Shown: positions 1-8,834 of the stretch, piece after piece
Position numbering within the stretch: the first letter of the stretch is position 1
Layout: the number at the start of each line of letters is the position of its first letter
NCBI GenBank assembly: GCA_028293285.1
Contig: JAQGPC010000037.1
Span: 1-54,598, forward strand
Direction: 5' to 3'
From: Pedosphaera sp.
GTDB taxonomy: Bacteria; Verrucomicrobiota; Verrucomicrobiia; Limisphaerales; Pedosphaeraceae
DNA length: 54,598 nt
The notes under the pieces: model-generated
What the model saw: only the letters and a program-made list of their open reading frames with translations
The model's database searches: none
Told to the model about the DNA's origin: nothing
Position numbers and translations under genes: made by a program

Positions 1-577
1 TATGATCCCGGTAGAAGAACCGCGGATTAGACATCGTGGTCGGTTCCCACCAGTCCCACGAATCCATCGTTCTCTGTCGCATGGAGAAAGCTGATCCATC
101 CGGTTCCCCGGATGACTTCGCTGGCACAAATACCAACTCTTTGGACTGCATGATCGCGGCAATGAGCGCCGGGGACGCGGTGAAATGCACATAAGTTCTA
201 AACATGATGCTGCGTCCATTAATGACATGCACCACGCCTCCATGAGGTTGCACAAAATTCCGCATGTGACCGCGCGTCTGAAACCAGGAGAGGAAACCGA
301 CCGTCAACAACGCCAGCAAACCGACCTCACTCACGAGCCAACCCAAGGTAAACTGCTTCGTTTTACGTTTGAAGGCCACTGCGGTGACCAGCATCGCAAC
401 GGTGCAGAAACCCGTCGCAAAGAATACGGTAAAAATTGGATCAAGTCCCTCAAACAGAAAACCCAGTTGACATGCTAGTATGGTCAGCACCCAGCAAAAC
501 ACCAGAGCCAAACCAATGGAAAGGCAAACTGTAGACGGCTTCAAGAAGGGCTTCTTAACTGGCTTTGTAGTTTGCAC
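1..577 (-). CDS. Membrane protein of unknown function, C-terminus cut by the window edge
   Basis: An open frame on the minus strand starts at GTG (577-575) and runs without a stop off the left edge, giving 192 codons. The first 15 residues are basic. Hydrophobic segments follow at about residues 17-40, 47-65 and 80-97 (the last reads VGLLALLTVGFLSWF), and then a soluble tail rich in Trp near the cut. An in-frame TGA lies nine codons upstream of the GTG, so the start must be this GTG or a later codon. No Shine-Dalgarno sequence is obvious. I do not recognise the family. It lies just downstream of, and on the same strand as, the glycosyltransferase-like protein at 691-2559, so the two may be co-transcribed. 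Confidence 0.6.
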   Translation of the reverse strand, partial: MQTTKPVKKPFLKPSTVCLSIGLALVFCWVLTILACQLGFLFEGLDPIFTVFFATGFCTVAMLVTAVAFKRKTKQFTLGWLVSEVGLLALLTVGFLSWFQTRGHMRNFVQPHGGVVHVINGRSIMFRTYVHFTASPALIAAIMQSKELVFVPAKSSGEPDGSAFSMRQRTMDSWDWWEPTTMSNPRFFYRDH

Positions 578-690
578 GACGCGTTTTAGGCCGGAACCAT
601 GTCATCCGCAGCAATTCTAATCAAGCCATTCGCTCACAACCGTTCGTTGGTGGTCTCTAACTTTTCCCCTCGCAATTCCCGCCCTGTTAC

Positions 691-2559
691 TTAAGAGGTT
701 GGACCTTTAACCGGAATCCGTTTCAAAATCTTAATTCCAAAAGCCGAAGGCTTCTGCAGCGGCTCCTCGCCAATAAGGTAAACCGGCTCGTAATGCGTTT
801 GAATCCATTGCATGAGTTCCAAGCCAAACTCAGCCGATTGCCCAAATAGCTTCACGCCATACTCCGCGGCATCTCGATGAACCAGCATGATGTAATCCGG
901 ACTGTGCTTCTGAAAATCTTCTGTCATGTTCGCCTGTCCAAACGCCGCCAACTCCACCGGATTCCAAACCAGGTGATGCGTCGGATTGGTTCGTCGCGAA
1001 AGAAAATTAACCATCACACCTTCCGGCAAAACGGCCAGCGTTGCATCACTGGGAATATTTTTTTCAATCCACGGCAACGCAGCACGAATGGCCGCGCCCG
1101 CCGGAGTCCGTTCCTGATCCGCGACCAGGATAACATCACTGCCGCTCCCCACGGCTAAAGTCTTCGGCCAATAATACAATTGCGATTGCATGAACAAAAA
1201 TAAAAACCCAATGAACAAAACCAGCGTGACCGTTCCACGAAAGACCTGGCGTTGAACTCCATATTTTTCCAACAGCTTCGGCACCAGCCAAAGCAAAAGA
1301 TAAATCACACTCACAAACGCGGGCATGGCGAGAATGAATCCGTAATGCCAGACACGACTGAAAACTCCCAGCTTGGCCAGCAAAGCCAGCGCAAAGACAC
1401 TCCACAAAAGCGGGAAAACCGGAGCCTTATCAAGGGACAGTTCCTTATATTTTACACAAAGAATGATGCACAGGCCCACCGTAAGTAGCGGCAGCGCCCG
1501 CCCACATTGGGTCCAATCAAAACGACTCGCCAGCGCCAGCAAGGGAACAACCGCCACCAACAAGATAAGCCGATTGGTGCGCGAATCCATCTTGCGCCGA
1601 AACAAAAAAGCATAGCCACCCATGAGCGCAACGACCACGACAAAGTGAATCAACAGCATGCGAATGTGATAAGCCGGCATGTCCAGACCAAGGCACCACC
1701 GATAATACGCATTCGATTTCGCGGAACTCTCCAACAAAGGTACCCACGCATAACCAACCGACCGCAAACTCGCCCCCCAACCCTCAAACGCATGGAAATA
1801 TAAAAGAAATCCGAGCAAGGGCACCATCGCCGCGACCAGAAAAGCCGCCAGTGATCGAGCCGCAAACGCAACGCGCCGCTTCGTGACGCAATACAAAACA
1901 AATGCCGCCGCAACCGATATTGCCAACGCCAAAAAAACTTCCGGCTTGGTCATGAACCCCAGGCCGCCGCAAAAGCCCGCACCCATCGCAAAACCAATCC
2001 GCTCCTTGTCAGCCCAACTCGCCAGCAGCGCAACAGCCAAAATGGAAAGAACCACTCCATGAAAAACTTCATGGCAATAAGGAGTGATGAAATTGTAATT
2101 GCCAATGTCCCCATAATTTCCGAATGCGAAAACCAATACAATGCCTAGGCAAATAGTAGTCGCCGTCCACGCGTCGGCCACTTCCAGAAACCGGCGATAA
2201 GTTAATACCAACAGCCCGGCGGTAATGGTCAGGTTCGAAATTACGAGAGTCAGCAAAGACGCCCCAAACAACTTGAAAAGCGCCGCACTATAATATTGCG
2301 ACAGCGGGCCCCCGGTTAAATACATCACGTCCCGATAGAGCACGCTGCCTTGCGAAATCCTCCACGGCAAATAAAGTTGCATCCCGTAATCAATCAGGAT
2401 GTCCGGCCATTTGCGCCATGTCAGCGCAGCCACGGCAGCAAAAATTATCCCAACCAAACTTAGGCCAAGCCACTGCGACGGCAGTGACCGGGCCCGTGCT
2501 CCCGCCCCTGCGCCTGACCTGGTTCGGTCAAGTGGTTCATCGCTGGTATTATTTTTCAC
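691..2559 (-). CDS. Polytopic membrane protein, GT-C (family 39-like) glycosyltransferase
   Basis: This 622-residue protein has a short Arg-rich N-terminus, a first membrane helix near residues 28-48, and about ten more hydrophobic helices up to residue 460. A soluble C-terminal domain of about 150 residues follows. The first loop after helix 1 reads YGMQLYLPWRISQGSVLYRD and is followed by GGPLSQYYSAALF. This acidic/aromatic first-loop layout is typical of GT-C enzymes (PMT/ArnT/family 39), which move sugars from polyprenyl-phosphate donors at the outer face of the membrane. Substrate and acceptor cannot be read from the sequence. The family call comes from topology and loop motifs, so it could also be an O-antigen-ligase-like or uncharacterised membrane protein. 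Confidence 0.6.
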   Translation of the reverse strand: MKNNTSDEPLDRTRSGAGAGARARSLPSQWLGLSLVGIIFAAVAALTWRKWPDILIDYGMQLYLPWRISQGSVLYRDVMYLTGGPLSQYYSAALFKLFGASLLTLVISNLTITAGLLVLTYRRFLEVADAWTATTICLGIVLVFAFGNYGDIGNYNFITPYCHEVFHGVVLSILAVALLASWADKERIGFAMGAGFCGGLGFMTKPEVFLALAISVAAAFVLYCVTKRRVAFAARSLAAFLVAAMVPLLGFLLYFHAFEGWGASLRSVGYAWVPLLESSAKSNAYYRWCLGLDMPAYHIRMLLIHFVVVVALMGGYAFLFRRKMDSRTNRLILLVAVVPLLALASRFDWTQCGRALPLLTVGLCIILCVKYKELSLDKAPVFPLLWSVFALALLAKLGVFSRVWHYGFILAMPAFVSVIYLLLWLVPKLLEKYGVQRQVFRGTVTLVLFIGFLFLFMQSQLYYWPKTLAVGSGSDVILVADQERTPAGAAIRAALPWIEKNIPSDATLAVLPEGVMVNFLSRRTNPTHHLVWNPVELAAFGQANMTEDFQKHSPDYIMLVHRDAAEYGVKLFGQSAEFGLELMQWIQTHYEPVYLIGEEPLQKPSAFGIKILKRIPVKGPTS

Positions 2560-2598
2560 TCAACCCATGAAACAAGCTCGTTTGTCAGCGACGCAGAT

Positions 2599-3399
2599 TC
2601 ACCGGGTAAAATCACGCGGGCTGTGGGCCTCCGGTATCCCGGGTCTTTTTATAACAGCCCGGATGGCCTGTTCGGTTTTAGGACTGAGCACAACAGCTTT
2701 TCCTGGATCGACGGTAAGCTGTCGCTGGCCGTGGGAGATGTTCAAAGAACAATCCTGGCTTGCGCTAAGCTGTACCGAATACTTGTTGAAGTCAGCGGTT
2801 GATTTGTTTTTCGGAAGATTCTTGAAATTCGGGAGATAAAAAAAGCGTTTCTGCCCGTCCACATTCAGGAGTGGCAGCCGATAAGATATTGTCACGGGAG
2901 TTTTGTCCTGAACAAACGCAGGTGGCAGTTCATTTAACAGAAATACTAGACAGCTATAGCCCGGCTGCTGCCAATACAGAGGCGCCCACGCGTTGGTGTT
3001 CCCGTAGGTAAATGCGTAGAAAGATGCCACCCCCAGCGGTTGGTCCCCAATTGAAACCCGCATCCCCACGGCTTTGCTGAACACATCCACATTTGCCGCT
3101 GTAACCTGGTTCAAACCATCCTTCTGAAAAACCTTCCAGAATGCCTCAACGCTGGGGTCGTCAGAACCACTTTCAGGAAACCATACCGGTATCTTGATCA
3201 AGATGGGATGGCTTTCACGCTCTGATCCCCAAGCTTCGGGAGAATAATTAAACGTGAAGACTTCATTCAGACGGGCCTCCTCGGATGAAACGTTCACCGA
3301 CGAATGCTCAGAGGCAATATAAACATGTTCGGTGGGTGCAAGGGGGTTCGCGTAAACGTTTAAACAAACCAATAATGATAGGCCGGTTAATGTGCGCAT
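2599..3399 (-). CDS. Secreted hypothetical protein
   Basis: The frame is open from 3447, but the ATG at 3399 is the better start because it begins a clear signal peptide (MRTLTGLSLLVCLNVYANP, cleavage likely after the Ala near residue 17). The mature protein has about 250 residues and no further membrane segment. It is rich in aromatic residues and beta-type sequence, with Cys near the middle and end. I do not recognise a domain. It ends 39 bases upstream of the glycosyltransferase-like protein on the same strand, so the two probably form a transcription unit in which a secreted protein accompanies a membrane glycosyltransferase. That link is inference from position only. Confidence 0.6.
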   Translation of the reverse strand: MRTLTGLSLLVCLNVYANPLAPTEHVYIASEHSSVNVSSEEARLNEVFTFNYSPEAWGSERESHPILIKIPVWFPESGSDDPSVEAFWKVFQKDGLNQVTAANVDVFSKAVGMRVSIGDQPLGVASFYAFTYGNTNAWAPLYWQQPGYSCLVFLLNELPPAFVQDKTPVTISYRLPLLNVDGQKRFFYLPNFKNLPKNKSTADFNKYSVQLSASQDCSLNISHGQRQLTVDPGKAVVLSPKTEQAIRAVIKRPGIPEAHSPRDFTR

Positions 3400-3649
3400 A
3401 TATATATAAAAAAATCTCTTATAGTCCGATTGGATTACTATGACCAATCCCCCTTAAAGCAGCAACCCTTGTGCCGCTTTTAGAGCCGTTGTGCCCCGCA
3501 AAAACGCGCAAACCTTTCCGGCTCCCTGCCATATCTGGTTCCAAACAGGGAGCTTGGGAGTGTGAAGAACGAACTCGGCTATTGGCTACCGTTGAGGCTT
3601 GCCACTTTGACGGAACATGTCACCCTTGGCGGTGTTAGCAACAAAGGTT

Positions 3650-3889
3650 ATGAAATCCAAAAATATCGTATGGAGCAGCGTATTCATCGTTATCGCGCTC
3701 TGGTTTGGCTACGCAATGGGATACCGGAATGGCGCGGACGCTGAGCGGAAAGAGCTTTTGAGCTGGGTTGTAGGAGCAAACGGGCTGCGGAGCAAGTATG
3801 TTACCCACCCCACTCCAATGAAAAACGCAGCCCGCACAGATATAATCTTGGGAAACACAAAATCTGTCACTCCGCCTGACGATAAGTAA
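3650..3889 (+). CDS. Small single-pass membrane protein
   Basis: The predicted protein has 79 residues if it starts at the ATG at 3650 (an in-frame start also exists at 3617). MKSKNIVWSSVFIVIALWFG begins with two Lys and continues into one membrane helix, roughly residues 5-23. The helix is followed by a YRNGADAERKELL stretch that looks like a short amphipathic helix. The C-terminus is polar. The N-in, single-helix design and sensible composition argue for a real gene, but no family is recognised. It sits alone between the minus-strand secreted gene and sufD. No strong ribosome binding site is visible. Confidence 0.4.
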   Translation: MKSKNIVWSSVFIVIALWFGYAMGYRNGADAERKELLSWVVGANGLRSKYVTHPTPMKNAARTDIILGNTKSVTPPDDK

Positions 3890-4127
3890 GCTTCTTCCGT
3901 GTCCAACGGGCAGCAGTGAATTTCCACATCCCGCTTCCTCTATATGGGAGCGTGGCAAATATTAGTCCAGCTAAAGCTACGGAGGCGTCTGTAAATACGG
4001 TACTTAAGTAGCCTGCTGCCCAATTCGGCTATCTGCTTGCGTTGCGGGGCAGGTCATGGGAAGATAAGCTTTGTAACTGTCTCGATAACGTAACACTTTG
4101 GATTTAAGGCTGATAGAAGCATCGACT

Positions 4128-5483
4128 ATGACTCAAGGCACACAAAACCAAGCCTCTACAACGACGGACGCATACTGGGAAAGTTTTGAGCGATTTGAGA
4201 AGGAAATTAAAAATCCTTCCTGGCTGTTTCCGATTCGCAAAGCCGGCATTTCGCGCTTTGCCGAAGTCGGCTTCCCCACGCTGAATGACGAAGATTGGCG
4301 TTTTACCAACGTCGCCCCCATCGCCAAACTCCCATTCAAGCCGCTCTTCGACACTTCGAAAGGCCAGCTCACCCCAACGGCCCTTAAGAATTTCTCCTTT
4401 GCCAGTTTAAAAGGCAGTCGGCTCGTTTTTGTGGACGGTCATTATTCGAAGGAACTCTCCTCCATCCTGCCGCAACCTGAAGGCGTCAAAATTGGCAGTC
4501 TCGCCACCGCCTTTGAAACCGATTCCGCCATTGTCGAGAAACATCTCGCTCGCCACATTGGTGCCGAGAATACCGCTTTCACCTCACTGAACACCGCGTT
4601 CTTCCACGATGGCGCATTCATTTATGTGCCCGCTGGCCAGACCGTGGCCGAGCCGGTGCATTTGCTATTCGTCTCCACTTCCAGTGAAGCCGGCGCAACC
4701 ACCCATCCCCGCAATCTCATCATCGCTGAAAAGCAAAGCCGCCTAACCGTGATCGAAAGCTTTGTCAGCACCGTCAACGGGCCTTACTTCACGAACTCCG
4801 TGGAAGAATTGGTCATTGGCGAAGGCGCGATCGTGGAGCATTGCAAGTTCCAGGACGAAAGCCCGGAAGCCTTTCACATCGCGGCCATCAATGTGCAACT
4901 TGGCCGAAGCTGCAATTTCATTGCTCACTCCATCGCCACTGGCGCGCGGCTCTCTCGGAATAACATCTGGACAAACCTCGCCGCTGAAGGCGTGGAATGC
5001 ATTCTGAATGGCCTTTACCTCACCAAGGACGATCAGTTGGCGGACAATCACATGATTGTCGAACACGCCAAGCCCCACTGCAACAGTCACGAATATTACA
5101 ACGGTATTCTCGATGACCGCTCCAAGGGCGTGTTCCACGGCCGTATCCTCGTCCGTCCCGACGCGCAAAAAACCGACGCCAAGCAGACGAACAAAAATCT
5201 TTTGCTCTCGGAAGACGCCACGATTGATACCAAGCCCCAATTGGAGATCTACGCCGATGACGTGAAATGCACCCACGGCGCCACCATCGGGCAGTTGAAT
5301 GATGAGTCCATTTTCTATCTGCGCGCACGCGGCATCGGCCTTGAGACTGCGAAGCAAATGCTAATCCATGCGTTTGCCGGCGAGATCATTGATCGCATCC
5401 GTTACGAGCCGCTCCGCGAAGAAATGGACAAGATTATCTGGGACCGCCTGGAACAAAATCCTTTGGTCGCCGGAAAGAAGTGA
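4128..5483 (+). CDS. sufD: SufD, Fe-S cluster assembly protein
   Basis: SufD partners SufB and the ATPase SufC in the SufBC2D scaffold, which builds Fe-S clusters in the cytoplasm. The N-terminal 100 residues hold the SufD signature FPTLNDEDWRFTNVAPI (about residues 48-64), where the DEDWR-T block is highly conserved. The remainder is the right-handed beta-helix core, with conserved EHCKFQDES, NSHEYYNGILDD and GRILVRPDAQKTDAKQ. The C-terminal helical part includes ATIGQLNDESIFYLRARG, typical of the SufB/SufD family, and the His of the THGATIG block is present. Length is 451 residues, normal for SufD. An upstream TTG (4098) would add ten residues, but the ATG at 4128 fits the family better. 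It is the first gene of the local operon. sufB lies about 50 kb away at the right end and sufC is not in the window. Confidence 0.93.
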   Translation: MTQGTQNQASTTTDAYWESFERFEKEIKNPSWLFPIRKAGISRFAEVGFPTLNDEDWRFTNVAPIAKLPFKPLFDTSKGQLTPTALKNFSFASLKGSRLVFVDGHYSKELSSILPQPEGVKIGSLATAFETDSAIVEKHLARHIGAENTAFTSLNTAFFHDGAFIYVPAGQTVAEPVHLLFVSTSSEAGATTHPRNLIIAEKQSRLTVIESFVSTVNGPYFTNSVEELVIGEGAIVEHCKFQDESPEAFHIAAINVQLGRSCNFIAHSIATGARLSRNNIWTNLAAEGVECILNGLYLTKDDQLADNHMIVEHAKPHCNSHEYYNGILDDRSKGVFHGRILVRPDAQKTDAKQTNKNLLLSEDATIDTKPQLEIYADDVKCTHGATIGQLNDESIFYLRARGIGLETAKQMLIHAFAGEIIDRIRYEPLREEMDKIIWDRLEQNPLVAGKK

Positions 5484-5843
5484 ACGGAAAAACAACCGTA
5501 AACAGTAAAGAAATAGTTGCAGAGTAGCCGCGAAATTAACCGAAGAACCTTGGTCTGGGAAATTGGCTTCGCTCCGTCAGCCGCATTAGATTGATTTTGC
5601 CCTATAGGAAGCCGATGACTTAGCTCCATAGGAGCGAGTGAAAATAGCCCGGCGTTTCAACGCCGGGTCTCTGTGGATGGAAAGTAAAGTCCCGTAGGGA
5701 CGAATGAAATCGGTTAGGTTAGATTGGCTGGATAAATTACTTTATTCAGCCGTCCTTACAGGACTTGTCCGATGGAAAACAAATCCCGGCGTTGAAACGC
5801 CGGGCTATTGTCAACAGTCCCTCTGGGACTGGGAATTTGAAAC
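5484..5843. other. Intergenic stretch between sufD and sufU, mostly repeat DNA
   Basis: No open frame here looks coding on either strand. The central part is taken up by the inverted-repeat pair at 5643-5809. The sequence before it (5490-5640) is AT-richer and holds short direct repeats but nothing I can name. Similar filler, with GAAC, AACCG and CCGCG blocks, appears again around 45606-46083. The gap separates sufD from sufU by 360 bases, so sufU may have its own promoter, though I could not identify one with confidence. Confidence 0.5.
5643..5809. repeat. REP-like pair of inverted palindromes
   Basis: A 25-base unit at 5643-5667 recurs as its exact reverse complement at 5785-5809. Each unit is itself a hairpin, CCCGGCGTT and AACGCCGGG around a 2-base centre. 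The 117 bases between them carry further short GTAGGGACG / CGTCCTTACAGG-type near-inverted sequence, so the whole block can fold into one long cruciform. This is the layout of REP/BIME-type intergenic repeats. No transposase or RAYT gene is in the window. It could also act as a transcript-processing or termination structure between sufD and sufU. Confidence 0.8.
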
Positions 5844-6302
5844 ATGTCAGACGATTTAGACGAATTGTATCAGCAGGTGATTCTTGATCATTGCAAGACA
5901 CCGCGCAATTTCCGCGTACTCGAAGGCGCGAACCGCAAAGGCGAAGGTTATAACCCCCTGTGCGGCGACAACTATACCGTCTTTATGAAAATGGATGGCG
6001 ATGTCGTAAAGGACATCACCTTTCAAGGCTCAGGTTGCTGCATCTCCAAAGCTTCCGCCTCTTTGCTGACCGACAGCGTGAAAGGAAAATCCAAGTCGGA
6101 AGTTAAGGAACTATTCAAGAAGGTCCATGACATGATGACCACCGGCCATGTGGATGACGAAGGCGTCGGCAAACTGGCCGTCTTCGCCGGAGTGCATAAG
6201 TTTCCTGCCCGAGTCAAATGCGCCATTCTTTCCTGGCATGCAGCGGTAGCGGCCGTGGATGGTCAGGATGGCCCCGTCAGCACCGAAAACGAAAGCAATT
6301 AG
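5844..6302 (+). CDS. sufU: SufU-type Fe-S scaffold / sulfur-transfer protein
   Basis: The 152-residue protein carries the SufU pattern. YQQVILDHCKTPRNF is at the N-terminus and GYNPLCGDNY gives Cys40. GSGCCISKASAS gives Cys65-Cys66, and RVKCAILSWHA gives Cys126. The Asp in CGD and the three Cys are the zinc/sulfur ligands of the family. In Firmicutes SufU takes persulfide sulfur from SufS and passes it to SufBCD. The block between the second and third Cys (about residues 77-115) includes the insertion that separates SufU from IscU. It is followed by sufT and sufS on the same strand, consistent with a SufS/SufU sulfur-relay pair. Start ATG at 5844; the ribosome binding site is weak. Confidence 0.93.
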   Translation: MSDDLDELYQQVILDHCKTPRNFRVLEGANRKGEGYNPLCGDNYTVFMKMDGDVVKDITFQGSGCCISKASASLLTDSVKGKSKSEVKELFKKVHDMMTTGHVDDEGVGKLAVFAGVHKFPARVKCAILSWHAAVAAVDGQDGPVSTENESN

Positions 6303-6393
6303 AGCAATTGGGCTTGGCGTAAGGCACGCCTTTTTCATGAATTTCATCAATCAAGACAGAAAGCTCCTTTTCGGTTATACTTTGTAAGTTGAT

Positions 6394-6960
6394 ATGCATA
6401 GCAACGAACCAGTTACTCTAACGCGCGATTGCGAGGCCTCGATGATCCCGGTGGGAACGCGGGTCACTCTGCAAGCTGGCGAACAGGCATTTATAACGCA
6501 ATCGCTTGGCGGCAGTCATACTGTCATCGTCAATGGCAACATGTTCCGCATCGAAGGCAAGGATGCCGATGCCTTGGGCATGGAAGTTGTTGCCAAACCC
6601 GCGCAGTTCGGCACCGCACCCGTTGGGCCAATGACTCAGGAAAGAGTGGAGAAGGAAGTCTGGAACCAATTGCGTATGTGCTATGACCCGGAAATCCCGG
6701 TCAACATCGTTGACTTGGGATTGGTTTATGATTGCAAAATTGAACCCATCGTCGGCGCTTCCGAAAGCTTTCGTGTGGATGTGAAAATGACCTTGACCGC
6801 TCCCGGTTGCGGCATGGGCCCGACGCTTCAGGCCGATGTGCAAAACAAACTGCTTTCCCTCGAAGCCGTGGATGATGTGAACGTGGATTTGGTTTGGGAG
6901 CCGCAATGGAATCAGGGCATGCTCACCGAAGCGGCAAAGTTGCAGTTGGGCTTGATGTAA
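6394..6960 (+). CDS. sufT: SufT, Fe-S cluster assembly factor with DUF59 (MIP18) domain
   Basis: The protein has 188 residues. The N-terminal 60 residues form the SufT-specific beta-rich part (VTLTRDCEASMIPVGTRVTL, then GGSHTVIVNGNMFRIEGKDA). The C-terminal DUF59/MIP18 domain contains CYDPEIPVNIVDLGLVYD and LTAPGCGMGP, with its conserved reactive Cys. Proteins with this layout lie in suf operons and help mature Fe-S proteins. The last 20 residues (WEPQWNQGMLTEAAKLQLGL) match the usual DUF59 ending. It lies between sufU (92-base gap) and sufS (18-base gap). Confidence 0.92.
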   Translation: MHSNEPVTLTRDCEASMIPVGTRVTLQAGEQAFITQSLGGSHTVIVNGNMFRIEGKDADALGMEVVAKPAQFGTAPVGPMTQERVEKEVWNQLRMCYDPEIPVNIVDLGLVYDCKIEPIVGASESFRVDVKMTLTAPGCGMGPTLQADVQNKLLSLEAVDDVNVDLVWEPQWNQGMLTEAAKLQLGLM

Positions 6961-6978
6961 TAAATATCAACGCGGAAA

Positions 6979-8238
6979 ATGATCACTGACACCACCATTC
7001 CAACTCAGTCGAAGAAAATCGATTGGGCAAAACTGCGCGCTGATTTCCCCATCCTTGACCAGAAAGTCCACGGCCATCCTCTCGTTTACTTGGACAATGC
7101 CGCCAGCAGCCAAAAGCCGCGTGCCGTCATTGATTGCGTCAGTAACTATTACGAGCGTGACAATGCCAACGTCCATCGCGGCATTCATGAACTAAGCAAT
7201 CGCGCCACTACAGCCTTTGAAGCTTCCCGCCAACGCGTCGCCACTTTCATCAACGCCAAAACGCCGGACGAAATCATTTTCACCCGCGGCACCACCGAGG
7301 GCATCAATCTCGTCGCGCAATCATGGGGCAGCAAAAACATTAAGGCAGGCGACAAGATTCTGCTCACGGAAATGGAGCATCACAGCAACATCGTGCCGTG
7401 GCAGTTGCTCGCCGAGCGCACCGGTGCGAAGCTGGTTTACATTCCCGTCACCGGCGACGAAGGCTTGTTGGACTTGAGCAAGCTGGATCAACTGCTCACC
7501 CCGGAAGTCAAAATCTTCGCACTCACCCACATTTCAAATTCTTTGGGCACAGTGAACCCCGTCGCGGAACTCTGCGAACGCGCGCGCAAGCTCGGTGTGA
7601 CCACCTTGGTGGATGCCGCCCAGAGCGCCGGGCATCTGCCGCTCGACGTGCAAAAAATCGGTTGTGATTTCCTCGTCTTTTCCGGCCACAAAATTTGCGG
7701 TCCGACCGGTATCGGTGTTCTTTGGGGACGACAGGAAGTATTGGATGCCATGCCGCCGTACCATGGCGGCGGCGAGATGATATTGACCGTTGATTTCTTT
7801 AAGACCACTTACAAGAAAGCGCCGCATCGCTTCGAAGCCGGCACGCCGGACATTTCGGGCGTCATCGGTTTGCATGCCGCCTTGGATTATCTCGATGCCA
7901 TTGGCCGCGACAACATTTTCAAACACGACCAGGAACTCGCCTCCTACGCGTATGATCAACTTGCGCAGTTGCAAGGCGTGCGGCTGTTCGGACCCAAGAT
8001 TGGTCGCGCGGGATTGGTGAGCTTTCTATTGGATGACGTGCACGCACACGATGTCGTGACCGTGGCCGACCAGCGCGGCGTGGCCTTGCGTGGCGGACAT
8101 CATTGCAATCAACCATTGATGAAAAAGCTCGGCATCGCTTCAACGGCGCGGGCGAGCTTTTACTTTTACAATACCCGCGCCGAAGTGGATCGCTTCATTG
8201 AAGTCATCCGCGAAATCCAGAAATTTTTCGGAGCCTAG
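6979..8238 (+). CDS. sufS: SufS, group II cysteine desulfurase
   Basis: This 419-residue PLP enzyme converts cysteine to alanine and leaves a persulfide for SufU. The PLP lysine is K238 in VFSGHKICGPTGIG, and the catalytic Cys is C376 in LRGGHHCNQPL. Other class V aminotransferase landmarks are VYLDNAASSQKP near residue 36, FTRGTTEGINLVAQSWG near residue 97, TEMEHHSNIVPW, and VDAAQSAGH with the PLP-contacting Asp. The RGGHHC loop, rather than the long ACSSGS loop, places it in the SufS group. It follows sufT by 18 bases with a GGAAA ribosome binding sequence, so translation is likely coordinated. All key residues are intact, unlike the second desulfurase homologue at 40475. Confidence 0.95.
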   Translation: MITDTTIPTQSKKIDWAKLRADFPILDQKVHGHPLVYLDNAASSQKPRAVIDCVSNYYERDNANVHRGIHELSNRATTAFEASRQRVATFINAKTPDEIIFTRGTTEGINLVAQSWGSKNIKAGDKILLTEMEHHSNIVPWQLLAERTGAKLVYIPVTGDEGLLDLSKLDQLLTPEVKIFALTHISNSLGTVNPVAELCERARKLGVTTLVDAAQSAGHLPLDVQKIGCDFLVFSGHKICGPTGIGVLWGRQEVLDAMPPYHGGGEMILTVDFFKTTYKKAPHRFEAGTPDISGVIGLHAALDYLDAIGRDNIFKHDQELASYAYDQLAQLQGVRLFGPKIGRAGLVSFLLDDVHAHDVVTVADQRGVALRGGHHCNQPLMKKLGIASTARASFYFYNTRAEVDRFIEVIREIQKFFGA

Positions 8239-8278
8239 AAATCGTAGCTGAAAACGTAAGTTTTCTGCCCAAGCTAAT

Positions 8279-8824
8279 ATGAATCCAATCTCCATCAGCC
8301 CCCAATCGAAAATGAGCGAAGTCCTCGCCGCTTACCCCGGCGCGCAACGCGCGATGTTCCGCCAATATCACATCGGCGGTTGCAGCAGTTGCGGTTTTCA
8401 AATGACCGAAACGCTCGAACAGGTTTGCCAGCGCAATAACAACCTGAACGTGGGCGAAGTATTGGAGCATATCAAGACCAGCCACGAACAGGATTCAAAG
8501 ATTTTAATCTCCGCAAAGGAATTGGCCGATCTGCTCAAACAGGATGCCCCGCCCCGCTTGCTCGACATCCGTTCCCGTGAGGAATTTGAAGCCACCAATA
8601 TCGCCGGCTCGCTTTTGCTTTCACAACCCGTCATGCAGGAAATGCTGGCCTCTTGGAATCCGCAACAGTCTTTTGTGATCATCGATCATGAAGGCAAGCA
8701 GGGACTCGACGCGGCGGCTTATTTCACCGGTCACGGTTTCAAGAATGTGCGCTGCCTGCGCGGCGGCCTTGATGCCTGGGCGCAGGAAATCGATTCCAAC
8801 ATTCGCCGCTATCAACTCGCTTAA
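8279..8824 (+). CDS. DUF1858-like plus rhodanese-like protein, catalytic Cys replaced by Asp
   Basis: The 181-residue protein has two parts. Residues 1-65 resemble DUF1858-type domains, with MSEVLAAYPGAQRAM and a Cys pair at C35-C38 (GGCSSCGF). Residues 80-178 are a rhodanese fold: LLDIRSREEFEATNIAGS, and the C-terminal CLRGGLDAWAQEID. At the usual active-site loop (Cys-x-x-G-x-R) it reads IIDHEGKQGLDAA, so Asp136 stands where the sulfur-carrying Cys is expected. It therefore probably does not transfer sulfur through that site; the CxxC pair might substitute or bind a metal. Its place between sufS and the IscU-like scaffold, 40 bases after sufS and 10 before the next gene, suggests a role in Fe-S assembly. 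Confidence 0.8.
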   Translation: MNPISISPQSKMSEVLAAYPGAQRAMFRQYHIGGCSSCGFQMTETLEQVCQRNNNLNVGEVLEHIKTSHEQDSKILISAKELADLLKQDAPPRLLDIRSREEFEATNIAGSLLLSQPVMQEMLASWNPQQSFVIIDHEGKQGLDAAAYFTGHGFKNVRCLRGGLDAWAQEIDSNIRRYQLA

Positions 8825-8834
8825 TTTATCTCCT

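Noticed and set aside
3569-4060. Loose direct repeat (TCGGCTAT, CGTTG) before the small membrane gene and before sufD
   Set aside because: The matches are short and interrupted; chance similarity cannot be excluded.
4743-5357. 204-codon frame antisense to sufD
   Set aside because: It is a shadow of the conserved beta-helix region of sufD.
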